DNA of 64,000 nt, taken from assembly GCF_018417635.1 (NCBI RefSeq), contig NZ_CP071007.1:5642501-5706500 (forward strand), given 5' to 3'. Position numbers and translations under genes: made by a program. The notes under the pieces are model-generated. The model saw only the letters and a program-made list of their open reading frames with translations, was not told where the DNA came from and searched no databases. This DNA is from Pseudomonas sp. SORT22 (GTDB taxonomy: Bacteria > Pseudomonadota > Gammaproteobacteria > Pseudomonadales > Pseudomonadaceae). Shown piece after piece: positions 37,510 through 46,693 of this stretch (positions within the stretch are counted from its first letter, which is position 1; every line of letters begins with the position of its first letter).

Positions 37510-39001
37510 ACGCAGCGCACCCCGCTACACCCTGATCGGCCTGGGCCTGTTGTTGCTGATTGGCCTGCTGGCGTTCTTCCTGGCCAAACCTGCGCAATCG
37601 GATAACGCCGCGCAACCGGCTGCGGTCACCGAAGCCAAGGCGGCCAACACCCTGCAATCGCTGGCCGAGCTGGATGGCAAGGCGCCAAGCCGCCGGCAAC
37701 TGAACATCCAGACCTGGAACACCGCCGAAGGCGCCCGCGTGCTGTTCGTCGAAGCCCGCGAGCTGCCGATGTTCGACCTGCGCCTGACTTTCGCCGCCGG
37801 CAGTAGCCAGGACGGCGATGCCCCGGGGCTGGCGACCCTGACCAACGCCATGCTCAACGAAGGCGTGGCCGGCAAGGACGTCACCGCCATTGCCGAAGGC
37901 TTCGAAGGCCTGGGCGCCGACTTTGGCAACGGCGCCTACCGCGACATGGCCGTGGCCTCGCTGCGCAGCCTGAGCGCGGCCGACAAGCGCGAACCTGCGC
38001 TCAAGCTGTTCGCCGAAGTGGTCGGCAAGCCGACCTTCCCGCAGGACGCCCTGGCGCGCATCAAGAACCAGATGCAGGCCGGCTTCGAATACCAGAAGCA
38101 GAACCCCGGCAAGCTGGCCAGCATCGAGCTGTTCGAGCGCCTGTACGGCACCCACCCCTATGCCCACCCGAGTGACGGCACCGCCAAGAGCATTGCGCCG
38201 ATCACCCTGGAGCAACTGCGTGCCTTCCACGCCAAGGCCTATGCCGCTGGCAATACGGTGATCGCCCTGGTCGGCGACCTGAGCCGCAGCGAAGCCGAAG
38301 CCATTGCCGCACAGGTGTCCTCGGCCCTGCCAAAAGGCCCGGCCCTGGCCAAAGTGGCCCAGCCAAGCGAACCCAAGGCCGGCGCAACCCACATTGACTT
38401 CCCGTCCAAGCAGACCCACCTGATGCTCGCGCAACTGGGCATTGATCGTAACGATCCGGACTACCCGGCGTTGTCGCTGGGCAACCAGATCCTCGGGGGT
38501 GGCACCTTCGGCACCCGCCTGATGAGCGAAGTGCGCGAGAAACGCGGCCTGACCTACGGCGTATACTCGGTGTTCAGCCCGATGCAGGTGCGTGGCCCGT
38601 TCATGATCAACCTGCAGACCCGTGCCGAGCTCAGCGAAGGCACCCTCAAGCTGGTCCAGGACATCCTCGCCGACTACCTCAAGAGCGGCCCGAGCCAGGC
38701 TGAGCTGGACGACGCCAAGCGGGAACTGGCCGGCAGCTTCCCGCTGTCCAATGCCAGCAACGCCAGCATCGTTGGCCAACTGGGTGCCATCGGCTTCTAC
38801 AACCTGCCACTGACCTGGCTGGAAGACTACATGCAGCAGTCCCAGCAACTGACCACTGAACAGGTCAAGGCAGCGCTGAACAAACACCTGGCCGCTGACA
38901 AGATGGTTATCGTCACCGCCGGGCCAAGCGTGCCGCAAAAACCCTTGCCGCCGCCCACTGACAAACCCGCCGAGCAACCGCTTGGCGTACCGGAGCATTA
39001 A
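37502..39001 (+). CDS. M16 family partner subunit lacking the zinc motif (pair 1)
   Basis: 499 residues, anchored by an N-terminal helix (about 11-28). The expected HXXEH position reads GLATLTNAML, so no zinc ligands remain. The C-terminal half keeps REKRGLTYGVYS, the Arg/Tyr segment that in two-subunit M16B proteases completes the partner's active site. It probably forms a heterodimer with the preceding gene. The last base overlaps the rsmD start. Confidence 0.88.
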   Translation: MSERSAPRYTLIGLGLLLLIGLLAFFLAKPAQSDNAAQPAAVTEAKAANTLQSLAELDGKAPSRRQLNIQTWNTAEGARVLFVEARELPMFDLRLTFAAGSSQDGDAPGLATLTNAMLNEGVAGKDVTAIAEGFEGLGADFGNGAYRDMAVASLRSLSAADKREPALKLFAEVVGKPTFPQDALARIKNQMQAGFEYQKQNPGKLASIELFERLYGTHPYAHPSDGTAKSIAPITLEQLRAFHAKAYAAGNTVIALVGDLSRSEAEAIAAQVSSALPKGPALAKVAQPSEPKAGATHIDFPSKQTHLMLAQLGIDRNDPDYPALSLGNQILGGGTFGTRLMSEVREKRGLTYGVYSVFSPMQVRGPFMINLQTRAELSEGTLKLVQDILADYLKSGPSQAELDDAKRELAGSFPLSNASNASIVGQLGAIGFYNLPLTWLEDYMQQSQQLTTEQVKAALNKHLAADKMVIVTAGPSVPQKPLPPPTDKPAEQPLGVPEH

Positions 39002-39594
39002 TGGCCAGTCCATCCGCAAAACCGGCCAAGCCGCACCACGGCCAGGGCCAGCTGCGCATCATTGCCGGCGAATGGCGCAGCCGGCGCCTGGGCTTCCCTG
39101 ACGCGCCGGGCCTGCGCCCAACCCCGGACCGGGTCCGCGAGACCCTGTTCAACTGGCTTGCCCCGCACATCGAAGGAGCCAAGGTGCTCGACGCCTACAC
39201 CGGCAGCGGCGCCCTGTACCTCGAAGCGCTGTCCCGTGGCGCGGGCGATTCCGTGGCCCTGGACAGCAACCCGGCGGCCATCGCCAGCCTGCGGCAGAAC
39301 CTCGAGACCCTGCGCTGCCCTCGCGGCCAGGTGATCCAGACCGACGCCCAGCGCTACCTGCAGGGTGAGCCGAAGCTGGCCTTCGACCTGGTGTTCCTCG
39401 ATCCGCCGTTCAACCAGGGCTTGCTGCCGACCACCTGCGCCCTGCTTGAAGAGCGTCAGTGGCTGGCCGAAAACGCCTGGATCTACACCGAGAGCGAAAC
39501 CCCGCCATCGACCTTGCAGTTGCCCGGCAACTGGCGCCTGCACCGCGAGAAAAAGGCCGGCCAGGTCTACTACGCACTCTGGCAGCGCGGCTAA
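39001..39594 (+). CDS. rsmD: 16S rRNA (guanine966-N2)-methyltransferase
   Basis: 197 residues. Motifs IIAGEWRSRRLGFPD, LRPTPDRVRETLFNWL, VLDAYTGSGALYLEALSRGA and the catalytic FLDPPF. Modifies G966 of 16S rRNA. Start ATG overlaps the stop of the M16 partner gene. A strong hairpin follows. Confidence 0.97.
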   Translation: MASPSAKPAKPHHGQGQLRIIAGEWRSRRLGFPDAPGLRPTPDRVRETLFNWLAPHIEGAKVLDAYTGSGALYLEALSRGAGDSVALDSNPAAIASLRQNLETLRCPRGQVIQTDAQRYLQGEPKLAFDLVFLDPPFNQGLLPTTCALLEERQWLAENAWIYTESETPPSTLQLPGNWRLHREKKAGQVYYALWQRG

Positions 39595-39601
39595 GCAATC
39601 A

Positions 39602-39629
39602 GCACGACCCGGCCGCCGCCGGGTCGTGC
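39602..39629 (+). terminator. Hairpin after rsmD
   Basis: A 12-bp perfect stem GCACGACCCGGC/GCCGGGTCGTGC with a 4-base loop, 8 bases past the rsmD stop. No T run follows, so it may be a weak terminator or an mRNA-end stabiliser. Confidence 0.55.
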
Positions 39630-39706
39630 CCGCTAAATATCTAACGCCTTTCACCTTTACGCTTGCTTGATCGTGCGCCTTGTTTTCAACCACAAGGACC
39701 ACTGTC

Positions 39707-41056
39707 ATGGATCGACGCACCTCCCTCAGGAGCAGCCTGCTCGGCCTGTTTCTGCTATCCGGCCAGGCCCTGGCCGAACCCTCCATTCGCCATGAGTTCA
39801 CCCTCGACAACGGCCTGCACGTAGTCATCAGCGAAGACCGCCGGGCGCCCGTGGTCACCACACATATGCTGGTCAAGGTCGGTTCGAGCCATGAGTACCC
39901 CGGGCAGTCCGGTTTGTCCCACGCCCTCGAACACCTGCTCTACCGAGGCAGTGCCAAGACCGCCCCGGGTCAGCTCTCACAGATCATCGAACGCCTGGGC
40001 GGCGAGGACAACGCCTACACCCTCCGTGACTTCACCGTGCATCATCAGACGCTCCCCAGTGATCGGCTGGCTGTAGCGCTGGAGCTCAATGCCGATCTGC
40101 TCAAAGGCGCAGTGCTCAGCGAACACGAGTTCGTTCGCGAGATCGAAGCGGTCAAGGCTGAGCGGCGAGAGAATGTCGATAGCGATCCATTGCTAAGGCT
40201 CTTTGAGCAACTGCAGGCCATTGCCTACCCGCAAAGCAGCTATCACACCCCGGTGATCGGCTGGATGAGCGATCTGCAGCGCATGCACAACGAAGAACTG
40301 CGCGCCTGGTATCGCACCTGGTACGCGCCCAACAATGCCACGCTGATCATCGTTGGCGATGTACAGCGTGATGCGGTGAAACGCGAGGTTGAAAAGTATT
40401 TTGCCGGTTTCCCCCGCCAAGACCTGCCGTTCATTAAGAAGCCCCTTCAGACCGCTGCCCCCGGCCCCCGTCAGGTTACGGTCTACGAAGATGTCAGTAC
40501 GCCAACCCTGGTCATGGCCTTCAACGTGCCGACCTATGCCAGCGCAGCGTCGGCAACCGACGTACATGCCTTGCGCCTGCTTTCGGCCCTGCTGGGCAAA
40601 GGCTTGAGCGCCCGCCTCAGCACCCGGCTGGAGCGCCAGCAAACTCTGCTGACACGCCCTGAAGTCAGCTACGACCCGGTGGCCAGGGGCGATAACCTGT
40701 TCGAGATCCAGGCTTCAATCAATACCGTTCAGCCCAGACCACTGGACGAACTGCAAGCGGCGATCTGGGCACAACTGCAGGCACTGAAAAAAAACCCTCC
40801 CGAACCTGACGAACTTGCCCGGGCGCGAACACTGCTGCTGGCAGAAAACACCTTCGCCCGCGACACCCTCGACTATCAGGCCGGCGACTTGGCTGCCCTG
40901 CTCGGCAGCGGCTTGCCAGCCGCTCAACTGGACAATGATGCCGACGACCTGGCGCGAATAACGCCTGAACAACTACAGCAGGCTGCCAACACCTACTTCA
41001 CCCGCGAACGGCTTACGGTCGCCTACCTGCAGGCCAAGGAGGCCGATGATGAATAA
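39707..41056 (+). CDS. M16 zinc protease, catalytic subunit (pair 2)
   Basis: 449 residues from ATG 39707. The signal peptide ends GQALAEP. It is a paralogue of the gene at 36154 and shares blocks such as FTLDNGLHVVISEDRRAPVV, GLSHALEHLLYRG (zinc motif intact) and WYRTWYAPNNATLIIVGDV. It has less regular GC-rich third positions than its neighbours, by eye. The partner follows with an 11-base overlap. Confidence 0.88.
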   Translation: MDRRTSLRSSLLGLFLLSGQALAEPSIRHEFTLDNGLHVVISEDRRAPVVTTHMLVKVGSSHEYPGQSGLSHALEHLLYRGSAKTAPGQLSQIIERLGGEDNAYTLRDFTVHHQTLPSDRLAVALELNADLLKGAVLSEHEFVREIEAVKAERRENVDSDPLLRLFEQLQAIAYPQSSYHTPVIGWMSDLQRMHNEELRAWYRTWYAPNNATLIIVGDVQRDAVKREVEKYFAGFPRQDLPFIKKPLQTAAPGPRQVTVYEDVSTPTLVMAFNVPTYASAASATDVHALRLLSALLGKGLSARLSTRLERQQTLLTRPEVSYDPVARGDNLFEIQASINTVQPRPLDELQAAIWAQLQALKKNPPEPDELARARTLLLAENTFARDTLDYQAGDLAALLGSGLPAAQLDNDADDLARITPEQLQQAANTYFTRERLTVAYLQAKEADDE

Positions 41057-42452
41057 GTTCAGGAGAAACCTTTTACCGATCGTCCTGTTGATAGCATCTG
41101 TCACTGCATACGCCCAGAGCGCTGCGGCTGAGCTGCAATCCCTGAAATCCACCGCCCCCCTGACAAGCATCCCTCAATTGCCGATCGAATCGTGGCACAC
41201 GCCTCAGGGCAGCCAGGTGTTGTTTGTGCAGAACAACCATTTGCCGATGTTTGACCTGCAGGTTGTATTCGCTGCCGGCAGCGCCCGCGATGATGGCGCA
41301 GCAGGCCTGGCACAACTCACCCTGGGCATGCTCGATGAGGGCGCAGGCCAGTACGATGCCCTGCAGGTTGCCGAAGGCTTCGATGCGGTCGGCGCACAGT
41401 TTCACAAGCAGGCCGGGCGAGACAGCCTGGCCGTAACCCTGCGCAGCCTCAGCAGCCAGGAGCACAGCAGCAAAGCCGTCGGCTTGCTGACAGGTGTGCT
41501 CGGCAAACCGCAACTTGCCGATGACAAGCTGCAGGCGATCAAGGATCAGCTCACCAGCCAGCTCATACAACGCCAGGAGTTCCAGAACTACAGGGCCACC
41601 GACCTGCTTTACCAACATGCTTACGCCAATCACCCCTATGCGACGAACAGCACCGGCACCAGGCAGGCAATTGAATCGCTGACCATTGCCGATATCCGCG
41701 CATTTCACCAGCAAGCGTTCGCTGCGGGCAATGCACTGATCACCCTGGTCGGTGACCTTTCGCTTGAGCAGGCTCAAGCCATTGCGCTTCAAGTTTCGTC
41801 AGCACTGCCCGACGGGCCGGCACTCTCACCTTTACCCGTGCCCGCTGCTTTCGAGTCGGAGATCTATCACCTTGAGCATTCGGGCAGCCAGGCGCTGTTG
41901 TTGTTTGCCATACCCGGCATCAACGTGCACCATGCCGATGCACCGGCGCTGACCCTGGCCAATCTGATTCTGGGCGGCCCCGGTGCGACTTCGCGCCTGT
42001 TCGATGAACTGCGCAGCCAACGTGGTTTGACCTATGGCGCCAGATCAAAGCTGATCCAGCACCCTGCCAGCGGCCTCTGGACCTTTACCACTGCGGTCGA
42101 GGCCAGGTACCGCGATGCCAGCATGGCGTTGCTCGAGCAATTACTTGCAGACTACGCCGCACAGGGGCCGACCGCGCAGGAGGTTGAAGGCGCGAAGCAC
42201 AAGCTGCGCGGCAGCTACCTGTTGGGTTCAGTGAGCAACCAGCAGATCAGCGATATCCTGACCCACACCGGGGTCAACCAGTTGCCGCTGGACAACCGCC
42301 AGGCGTTTCTCGACAAGCTCCAGGCGCTGACCCTGGATCAGCTGAAAGTCGCGTTGAAAAAACACCTGAAGCTCGACAAGCTGGTGCAAATCAGTGTCGG
42401 CCCGACGGTCGAACAAGACGCCTTGCCGAACATCGAGCCTGCAACCGGCTGA
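41046..42452 (+). CDS. M16 family partner subunit lacking the zinc motif (pair 2)
   Basis: 468 residues, N-terminal signal sequence (about 1-28, ending AAAEL region). Paralogue of the gene at 37502: LPMFDLQVVFAAGSARDDGAAGLAQL, with the zinc positions replaced, and RSQRGLTYGARS providing the Arg/Tyr segment. Unlike its paralogue it appears cleavable rather than membrane-anchored. Together with the preceding gene it would form a second periplasmic M16B heterodimer. Confidence 0.86.
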   Translation: MMNKFRRNLLPIVLLIASVTAYAQSAAAELQSLKSTAPLTSIPQLPIESWHTPQGSQVLFVQNNHLPMFDLQVVFAAGSARDDGAAGLAQLTLGMLDEGAGQYDALQVAEGFDAVGAQFHKQAGRDSLAVTLRSLSSQEHSSKAVGLLTGVLGKPQLADDKLQAIKDQLTSQLIQRQEFQNYRATDLLYQHAYANHPYATNSTGTRQAIESLTIADIRAFHQQAFAAGNALITLVGDLSLEQAQAIALQVSSALPDGPALSPLPVPAAFESEIYHLEHSGSQALLLFAIPGINVHHADAPALTLANLILGGPGATSRLFDELRSQRGLTYGARSKLIQHPASGLWTFTTAVEARYRDASMALLEQLLADYAAQGPTAQEVEGAKHKLRGSYLLGSVSNQQISDILTHTGVNQLPLDNRQAFLDKLQALTLDQLKVALKKHLKLDKLVQISVGPTVEQDALPNIEPATG

Positions 42453-42518
42453 TCGGTGCGGGCAACTGCCAGTAACCGGACATACACTTGTCTGAAACAG
42501 ATCTGCGAGTACGCCACG

Positions 42519-43511
42519 ATGTTTGCCTCAACCCCCAGCCCCTTCAAACCCGCCCTGGGGCTGGGCAATCCGCACATGCAGACGCTCTGGGGGCCACTAT
42601 GGCGCAAGTCAGCGGCCCTGAGCCGCCAGCGCGAACGTCTGTGGCTGGCTGATGGCGATTTCCTCGACATCGACTGGCACGGCCCCCATGAAGCGACAAC
42701 CCCGGTGGTGCTGGTGCTGCACGGGCTCACCGGCTCGTCCAGCTCGCCGTACGTCATCGGCATGCAGCAGGCCCTGGCCGACCGTGGCTGGGCCAGCGTG
42801 GCGCTGAACTGGCGCGGCTGCTCGGGCGAACCCAACCTGCTGCCACGCAGCTACCATTCCGGTGCCAGCGAAGACCTGGCCGAAGCCATTGATCACCTGC
42901 GCGCCCAGCGCCCGCAAGCGCCGTTGTATGCCGTGGGTTATTCGCTGGGCGGCAATGTGCTGCTCAAGCACCTGGGCGAAGCCGGCTCGGCCAGCCAGTT
43001 GCAGGCGGCGGTGGCGGTGTCGGTGCCGTTTCGCCTGGACCAGTGCGCCGACCGCATCGGCCTGGGTTTTTCCCGGGTGTACCAGGCGCATTTCATGCGC
43101 GCCATGCTCGCTTATGTGAAGGACAAGCAGCGCCACTTCCAGCATCACGGCCACCACGAAGGGCTGGCCGCGCTGGAGCGCCTGGGGCCGCTGGAAAACC
43201 TGCGCACCTTCTGGGATTTCGACGGCCGGGTGACCGCGCCGCTCAATGGCTTTAGCGATGCCAAGGACTACTACCGACGTGCTTCCAGCCGGTATTTTCT
43301 GGGCGAGAACCGCACGCCGACGCTGATCATCCATTCCAGCGATGATCCCTTCGTGTTCGCCCATAGCTTGCCAGCAGCCAATGAACTGGCGGCGCAGACC
43401 ACCTTTGAGCTGCATGCGCGGGGCGGACATGTAGGGTTTGTCGATGGCAGCGTGCGGAATCCGGGGTATTACCTGGAGCGGCGGATTCCGCAGTGGCTGG
43501 CTGGAAACTGA
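42519..43511 (+). CDS. YheT-family alpha/beta hydrolase
   Basis: 330 residues from ATG 42519; no strong ribosome site is seen, and the frame extends 21 codons upstream. The N-terminal PFKPALGLGNPHMQTLWGPL is characteristic. Catalytic serine in VGYSLGGNVLL, acid in HSSDDPFVF, histidine in RGGHVGFVDG. The family is called hydrolase or esterase with unknown natural substrate. Convergent with the sulfurtransferase gene. Confidence 0.88.
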   Translation: MFASTPSPFKPALGLGNPHMQTLWGPLWRKSAALSRQRERLWLADGDFLDIDWHGPHEATTPVVLVLHGLTGSSSSPYVIGMQQALADRGWASVALNWRGCSGEPNLLPRSYHSGASEDLAEAIDHLRAQRPQAPLYAVGYSLGGNVLLKHLGEAGSASQLQAAVAVSVPFRLDQCADRIGLGFSRVYQAHFMRAMLAYVKDKQRHFQHHGHHEGLAALERLGPLENLRTFWDFDGRVTAPLNGFSDAKDYYRRASSRYFLGENRTPTLIIHSSDDPFVFAHSLPAANELAAQTTFELHARGGHVGFVDGSVRNPGYYLERRIPQWLAGN

Positions 43512-43524
43512 CCCGCGATGCTTT
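43509..43524. repeat. REP fragment
   Basis: A half-REP (TGACCCGCGATGCTTTTC) spans the end of the hydrolase gene and the end of the convergent sulfurtransferase gene. It matches the right arm of the REP at 23522-23576. The palindromic mate is missing. Confidence 0.5.
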
Positions 43525-44379
43525 TCAGTCGCCAGTGGCCACCGCCCGCTTGGAGTCGGTAATCCACTCACTCCACGAGCCCGCATACAGCTTGCCCAGC
43601 GGATACCCCGCCAGCGCCAGGGCAAACAGGTTGTGGCAAGCCGTCACCCCCGACCCGCAGTAAGCGACCAGTTGCTCTGGCGAACGCTTGTCCAGCTTCT
43701 GGGCAAAGCGCTGGTTGAGCTGCTCGGCCGGCAGAAACCGCCCGTCGGCGCCGAGGTTGTCGGTAAAGGCTGCGCATTGTGCACCGGGAATATGCCCGGC
43801 CACCGGATCGATCGGCTCGACCTCGCCGCGAAAGCGCGGCAGGCCACGGGCATCGATCAACGTAAGCTCCGGCTTGCCCAGGCGCTCGCCCAACTGCGCA
43901 GCATCCAGCACCAGGCTGGCGTCCGGCTCACCACTGAAGTTGCCTTCGCGCCTGACCGGCGGATCGAGGCTCAGCGGCAGCCCGGCCGCGTGCCAGGCCT
44001 TGAGGCCGCCATCGAGGATGAATACACCACTGCGCTTGCCCAGCCAGGCCAGCAGCCACCAGGCCCTGGCCGCGAAGGCACCTGGACCGTCGTCGTAGAG
44101 GACGATTTCGCTGTCGTTGTCGATGCCCCAGTCCCGCAGGCGCTCGACCAGACGCTCCGGGTCCGGCAACGGGTGGCGGCCGGTCACGCCCTTGATGATC
44201 GGCCCGCTGAGGTCGCGCTCAAGGTCGGCAAAGTGCGCCCCGGCAATATGCCCCTCGGCATAACTGCGCTGACCATAATCGATGTCTTCCAGGGCAAAAC
44301 GGCAATCGAGAATCACCAGCGCCGGCGCCTCCAGGCGTTCGGCCAATTGCTGGGCGGTGATCAGTTGCGCGAGGGGCAT
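43525..44379 (-). CDS. Sulfurtransferase with two rhodanese domains, probably 3-mercaptopyruvate type
   Basis: 284 residues. Two rhodanese domains (about 1-140 and 150-284). The active-site loop of the second, CGSGVTACH with Cys241, is the pattern of 3-mercaptopyruvate sulfurtransferases rather than the CRKGVT of thiosulfate enzymes. The first domain has no cysteine loop, as expected. Cytoplasmic, no signal peptide. Confidence 0.88.
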   Translation of the reverse strand: MPLAQLITAQQLAERLEAPALVILDCRFALEDIDYGQRSYAEGHIAGAHFADLERDLSGPIIKGVTGRHPLPDPERLVERLRDWGIDNDSEIVLYDDGPGAFAARAWWLLAWLGKRSGVFILDGGLKAWHAAGLPLSLDPPVRREGNFSGEPDASLVLDAAQLGERLGKPELTLIDARGLPRFRGEVEPIDPVAGHIPGAQCAAFTDNLGADGRFLPAEQLNQRFAQKLDKRSPEQLVAYCGSGVTACHNLFALALAGYPLGKLYAGSWSEWITDSKRAVATGD

Positions 44380-44418
44380 GACAGTCTCCTGAACGATTGA
44401 ACGGATAAGGCCCGGGCG

Positions 44419-45084
44419 TTATTGCTCCAGCGCCTGGTTAAGCGAAACGTAGAACTCCTGGCACAAGGCGTCGACGGCGGGGCGCGCCTTGGCGGTGACG
44501 AAGCCAAGCTCCAGCACCAATACCTGATAGACACCGCGCTTGAAGGCTTCTTCACTCAAGTGCGCGGAATTTTCGCGAGTGGTACAGAGAAAACGCACCC
44601 AGGACGTAAGCACGATCCAGGCATTGAGGGTCAGCGACTCGATCTGCACGCTGTCCATCTCGACGATGCCGGCCTCGACAAAGCCGCGGTAGATCGCCTG
44701 GCCCTGCAGCAGGCAGCGCTGGGAGAAGCGCCGGTAACGGGCGGCCAGTTCCTTGTCGCTGTCGAGCAGGTGTTCCAGGTCGCGGTGCAGAAAGCGGTAG
44801 TTCCACATCGCCGCCAGCAACGCCTTGAGGTAGAAGCGCTTGTCTTCGACTGTTGCAACACGCCCCTGGGGCGGGCGCAAAAAGCTTTCCACCAGCTCTT
44901 CATACTGGGTGAAGAGCACGGCGATGATTTCCTGCTTGTTGGCGAAGTGGTAGTACAGGTTGCCGGGCGAAATCTCCATGTGCGCGGCAATGTGGTTAGT
45001 GCTGACACTGCGCTCGCCCTGCTGGTTGAACAGCTCCAGGCTGTTCTGCACGATGCGCTCGCGGGTCTTGATACGCGGGGCCAT
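44419..45084 (-). CDS. TetR-family transcriptional regulator
   Basis: 221 residues from ATG 45084. An in-frame ATG 39 bases upstream exists, but this start gives a normal TetR N-terminus. HTH at about 8-55 (RIVQNSLELFNQQGERSVSTNHIAAHMEISPGNLYYHFANKQEII). The rest is the helical ligand and dimer domain. Divergent from the aldehyde dehydrogenase and GMC oxidoreductase genes, with a palindrome between, so it probably controls them and itself. It is similar to PhaD-like regulators in the HTH; the ligand is unknown. Confidence 0.88.
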   Translation of the reverse strand: MAPRIKTRERIVQNSLELFNQQGERSVSTNHIAAHMEISPGNLYYHFANKQEIIAVLFTQYEELVESFLRPPQGRVATVEDKRFYLKALLAAMWNYRFLHRDLEHLLDSDKELAARYRRFSQRCLLQGQAIYRGFVEAGIVEMDSVQIESLTLNAWIVLTSWVRFLCTTRENSAHLSEEAFKRGVYQVLVLELGFVTAKARPAVDALCQEFYVSLNQALEQ

Positions 45085-45190
45085 GATCAATTCCAGGCGT
45101 TGAGCTTGAATGAATAGGTCCATCTTACGGTGTATCCACACCGGTATGTACCCGCAGGCGCTGTGAAAAACAGTCGCACCGGGCACATAT

Positions 45191-45206
45191 TAGAGTATAT
45201 GCTCTA
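45191..45206. promoter_or_regulatory. Candidate TetR operator
   Basis: Inverted repeat TAGAG-N6-CTCTA in the 150-base divergent region between the TetR gene and the aldehyde dehydrogenase gene, 28 bases before the latter's ATG. It is close enough to block transcription or translation starts. Confidence 0.45.
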
Positions 45207-45234
45207 GAAAACCTGCCTTGCCGTGGAGTTTCGC

Positions 45235-46668
45235 ATGCTCGCCGACGCTACTCGCTCCCTGCCGCCCACCGAATTCGCCGCCCTTGACGCGGTGTTCGCC
45301 ACCCAGCGCCAGGCCTTTGCCGGCAACCCCCTGCCCTCTGCGCCACAGCGCCGGCAATGGCTGAAAAGCCTGCGCGAAGCCCTGCTGGAGCAACAGGACG
45401 CGTTGATCGCAGCGATCAACGAGGATTTCTCTGGCCGTAGCGCCAACGAAACCCTGCTGGCCGAATTGATGCCGAGCATTCAGGGCCTGCGCCATGGCGA
45501 AAAGCACCTCAAGCAGTGGATGAAAGCCTCCAGGCGCAAGGTCGGCCTGGCCTTCCAGCCGGCCAGCGCCGAGGTCCAGTACCAACCGCTGGGAGTGGTC
45601 GGCATCATCGTGCCGTGGAACTACCCGCTGTTTCTTGCCATCGGCCCGCTGACCTGCGCCCTGGCCGCCGGCAACCGGGTAATGCTCAAGCTCAGCGAAG
45701 CAACCCCGGCGACCGGCCTGTTGCTCCAGCAACTGCTCGACAAGATCTTCCCCGAAGACCTGGTCAGCGTGGTGCTGGGTGAGGCCGACGTTGCCCAGGC
45801 CTTCTCGCGCCTGCCGTTCGATCACCTGCTGTTTACCGGGGCCACCAGCGTCGGCCGCCAGGTGATGCTCGCCGCCGCGCACAACCTAACGCCAGTGACC
45901 CTGGAACTGGGCGGCAAATCGCCGGCCATTGTCTCGGCCAGCGTGCCGCTGGCCGACGCCGCCGAACGCATCGCCTTCGGCAAGACCCTCAACGCCGGCC
46001 AGACCTGCGTGGCTCCCGACTACGTGCTGGTGCCACGTGATCGCCTGGGGGACTTCGCCACGGCCTACCGCGACGTCGTGCGGCGCTTTTACCCGACCCT
46101 GGCCGACAACCCGGACTACAGCGCGATCATCAACCCGCGCCACCTGGCCCGCCTGGAGAGTTATCTCGAGGATGCCCGCAGCAAGGGCGCCGAGATCATC
46201 GACCTGTACCCACAAGAGCCACGCCATGGCCGGCGCCTGCCGCCGCACCTGCTGCTCGGAGTCAGCGACGACATGCGCGTGATGCAGGACGAAATCTTCG
46301 GCCCGCTGCTGCCGTTGGTGCCCTACGACAGCCTCGACCAGGCGCTGGCCTACATCAATCAACGCCCGCGCCCACTGGCGCTGTATTACTTCGGCTACGA
46401 GCGCAGCGAGCAGCAACGGGTACTGGAACAGACCCACTCTGGCGGCGTGTGCCTCAACGACACCCTGTTGCACGTCGCCCAGGACGACCTGCCGTTCGGC
46501 GGCATTGGCCCCTCGGGCATGGGCCATTACCACGGCCATGAAGGTTTCCTGACCTTCAGCAAGGCCAAGGCGGTGTTCGCCAAGCAGCGTTTCAACGCCG
46601 CGCGGCTGATCTACCCGCCTTACGGCAAGGGGCTGCTCAAGCTGGTGTACACACTGTTCATTCGCTGA
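45235..46668 (+). CDS. Aldehyde dehydrogenase (coniferyl-aldehyde-dehydrogenase-like)
   Basis: 477 residues from ATG 45235, with GGAG 6 bases upstream. NAD(P)-dependent oxidation of an aldehyde to an acid. Motifs VVGIIVPWNYPLFLAIGPL, LFTGATSVGRQVM, LELGGKSPAIV, and the nucleophile Cys258 in AGQTCVAPDY. The C-terminal hydrophobic tail (LIYPPYGKGLLKLVYTLFIR) suggests membrane contact, as in fatty-aldehyde and class 3-like enzymes. It heads a three-gene run with the Tat protein and GMC oxidoreductase. Confidence 0.9.
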   Translation: MLADATRSLPPTEFAALDAVFATQRQAFAGNPLPSAPQRRQWLKSLREALLEQQDALIAAINEDFSGRSANETLLAELMPSIQGLRHGEKHLKQWMKASRRKVGLAFQPASAEVQYQPLGVVGIIVPWNYPLFLAIGPLTCALAAGNRVMLKLSEATPATGLLLQQLLDKIFPEDLVSVVLGEADVAQAFSRLPFDHLLFTGATSVGRQVMLAAAHNLTPVTLELGGKSPAIVSASVPLADAAERIAFGKTLNAGQTCVAPDYVLVPRDRLGDFATAYRDVVRRFYPTLADNPDYSAIINPRHLARLESYLEDARSKGAEIIDLYPQEPRHGRRLPPHLLLGVSDDMRVMQDEIFGPLLPLVPYDSLDQALAYINQRPRPLALYYFGYERSEQQRVLEQTHSGGVCLNDTLLHVAQDDLPFGGIGPSGMGHYHGHEGFLTFSKAKAVFAKQRFNAARLIYPPYGKGLLKLVYTLFIR

Positions 46669-46693
46669 AAAACCACCCTCGGGCCTGATAACA

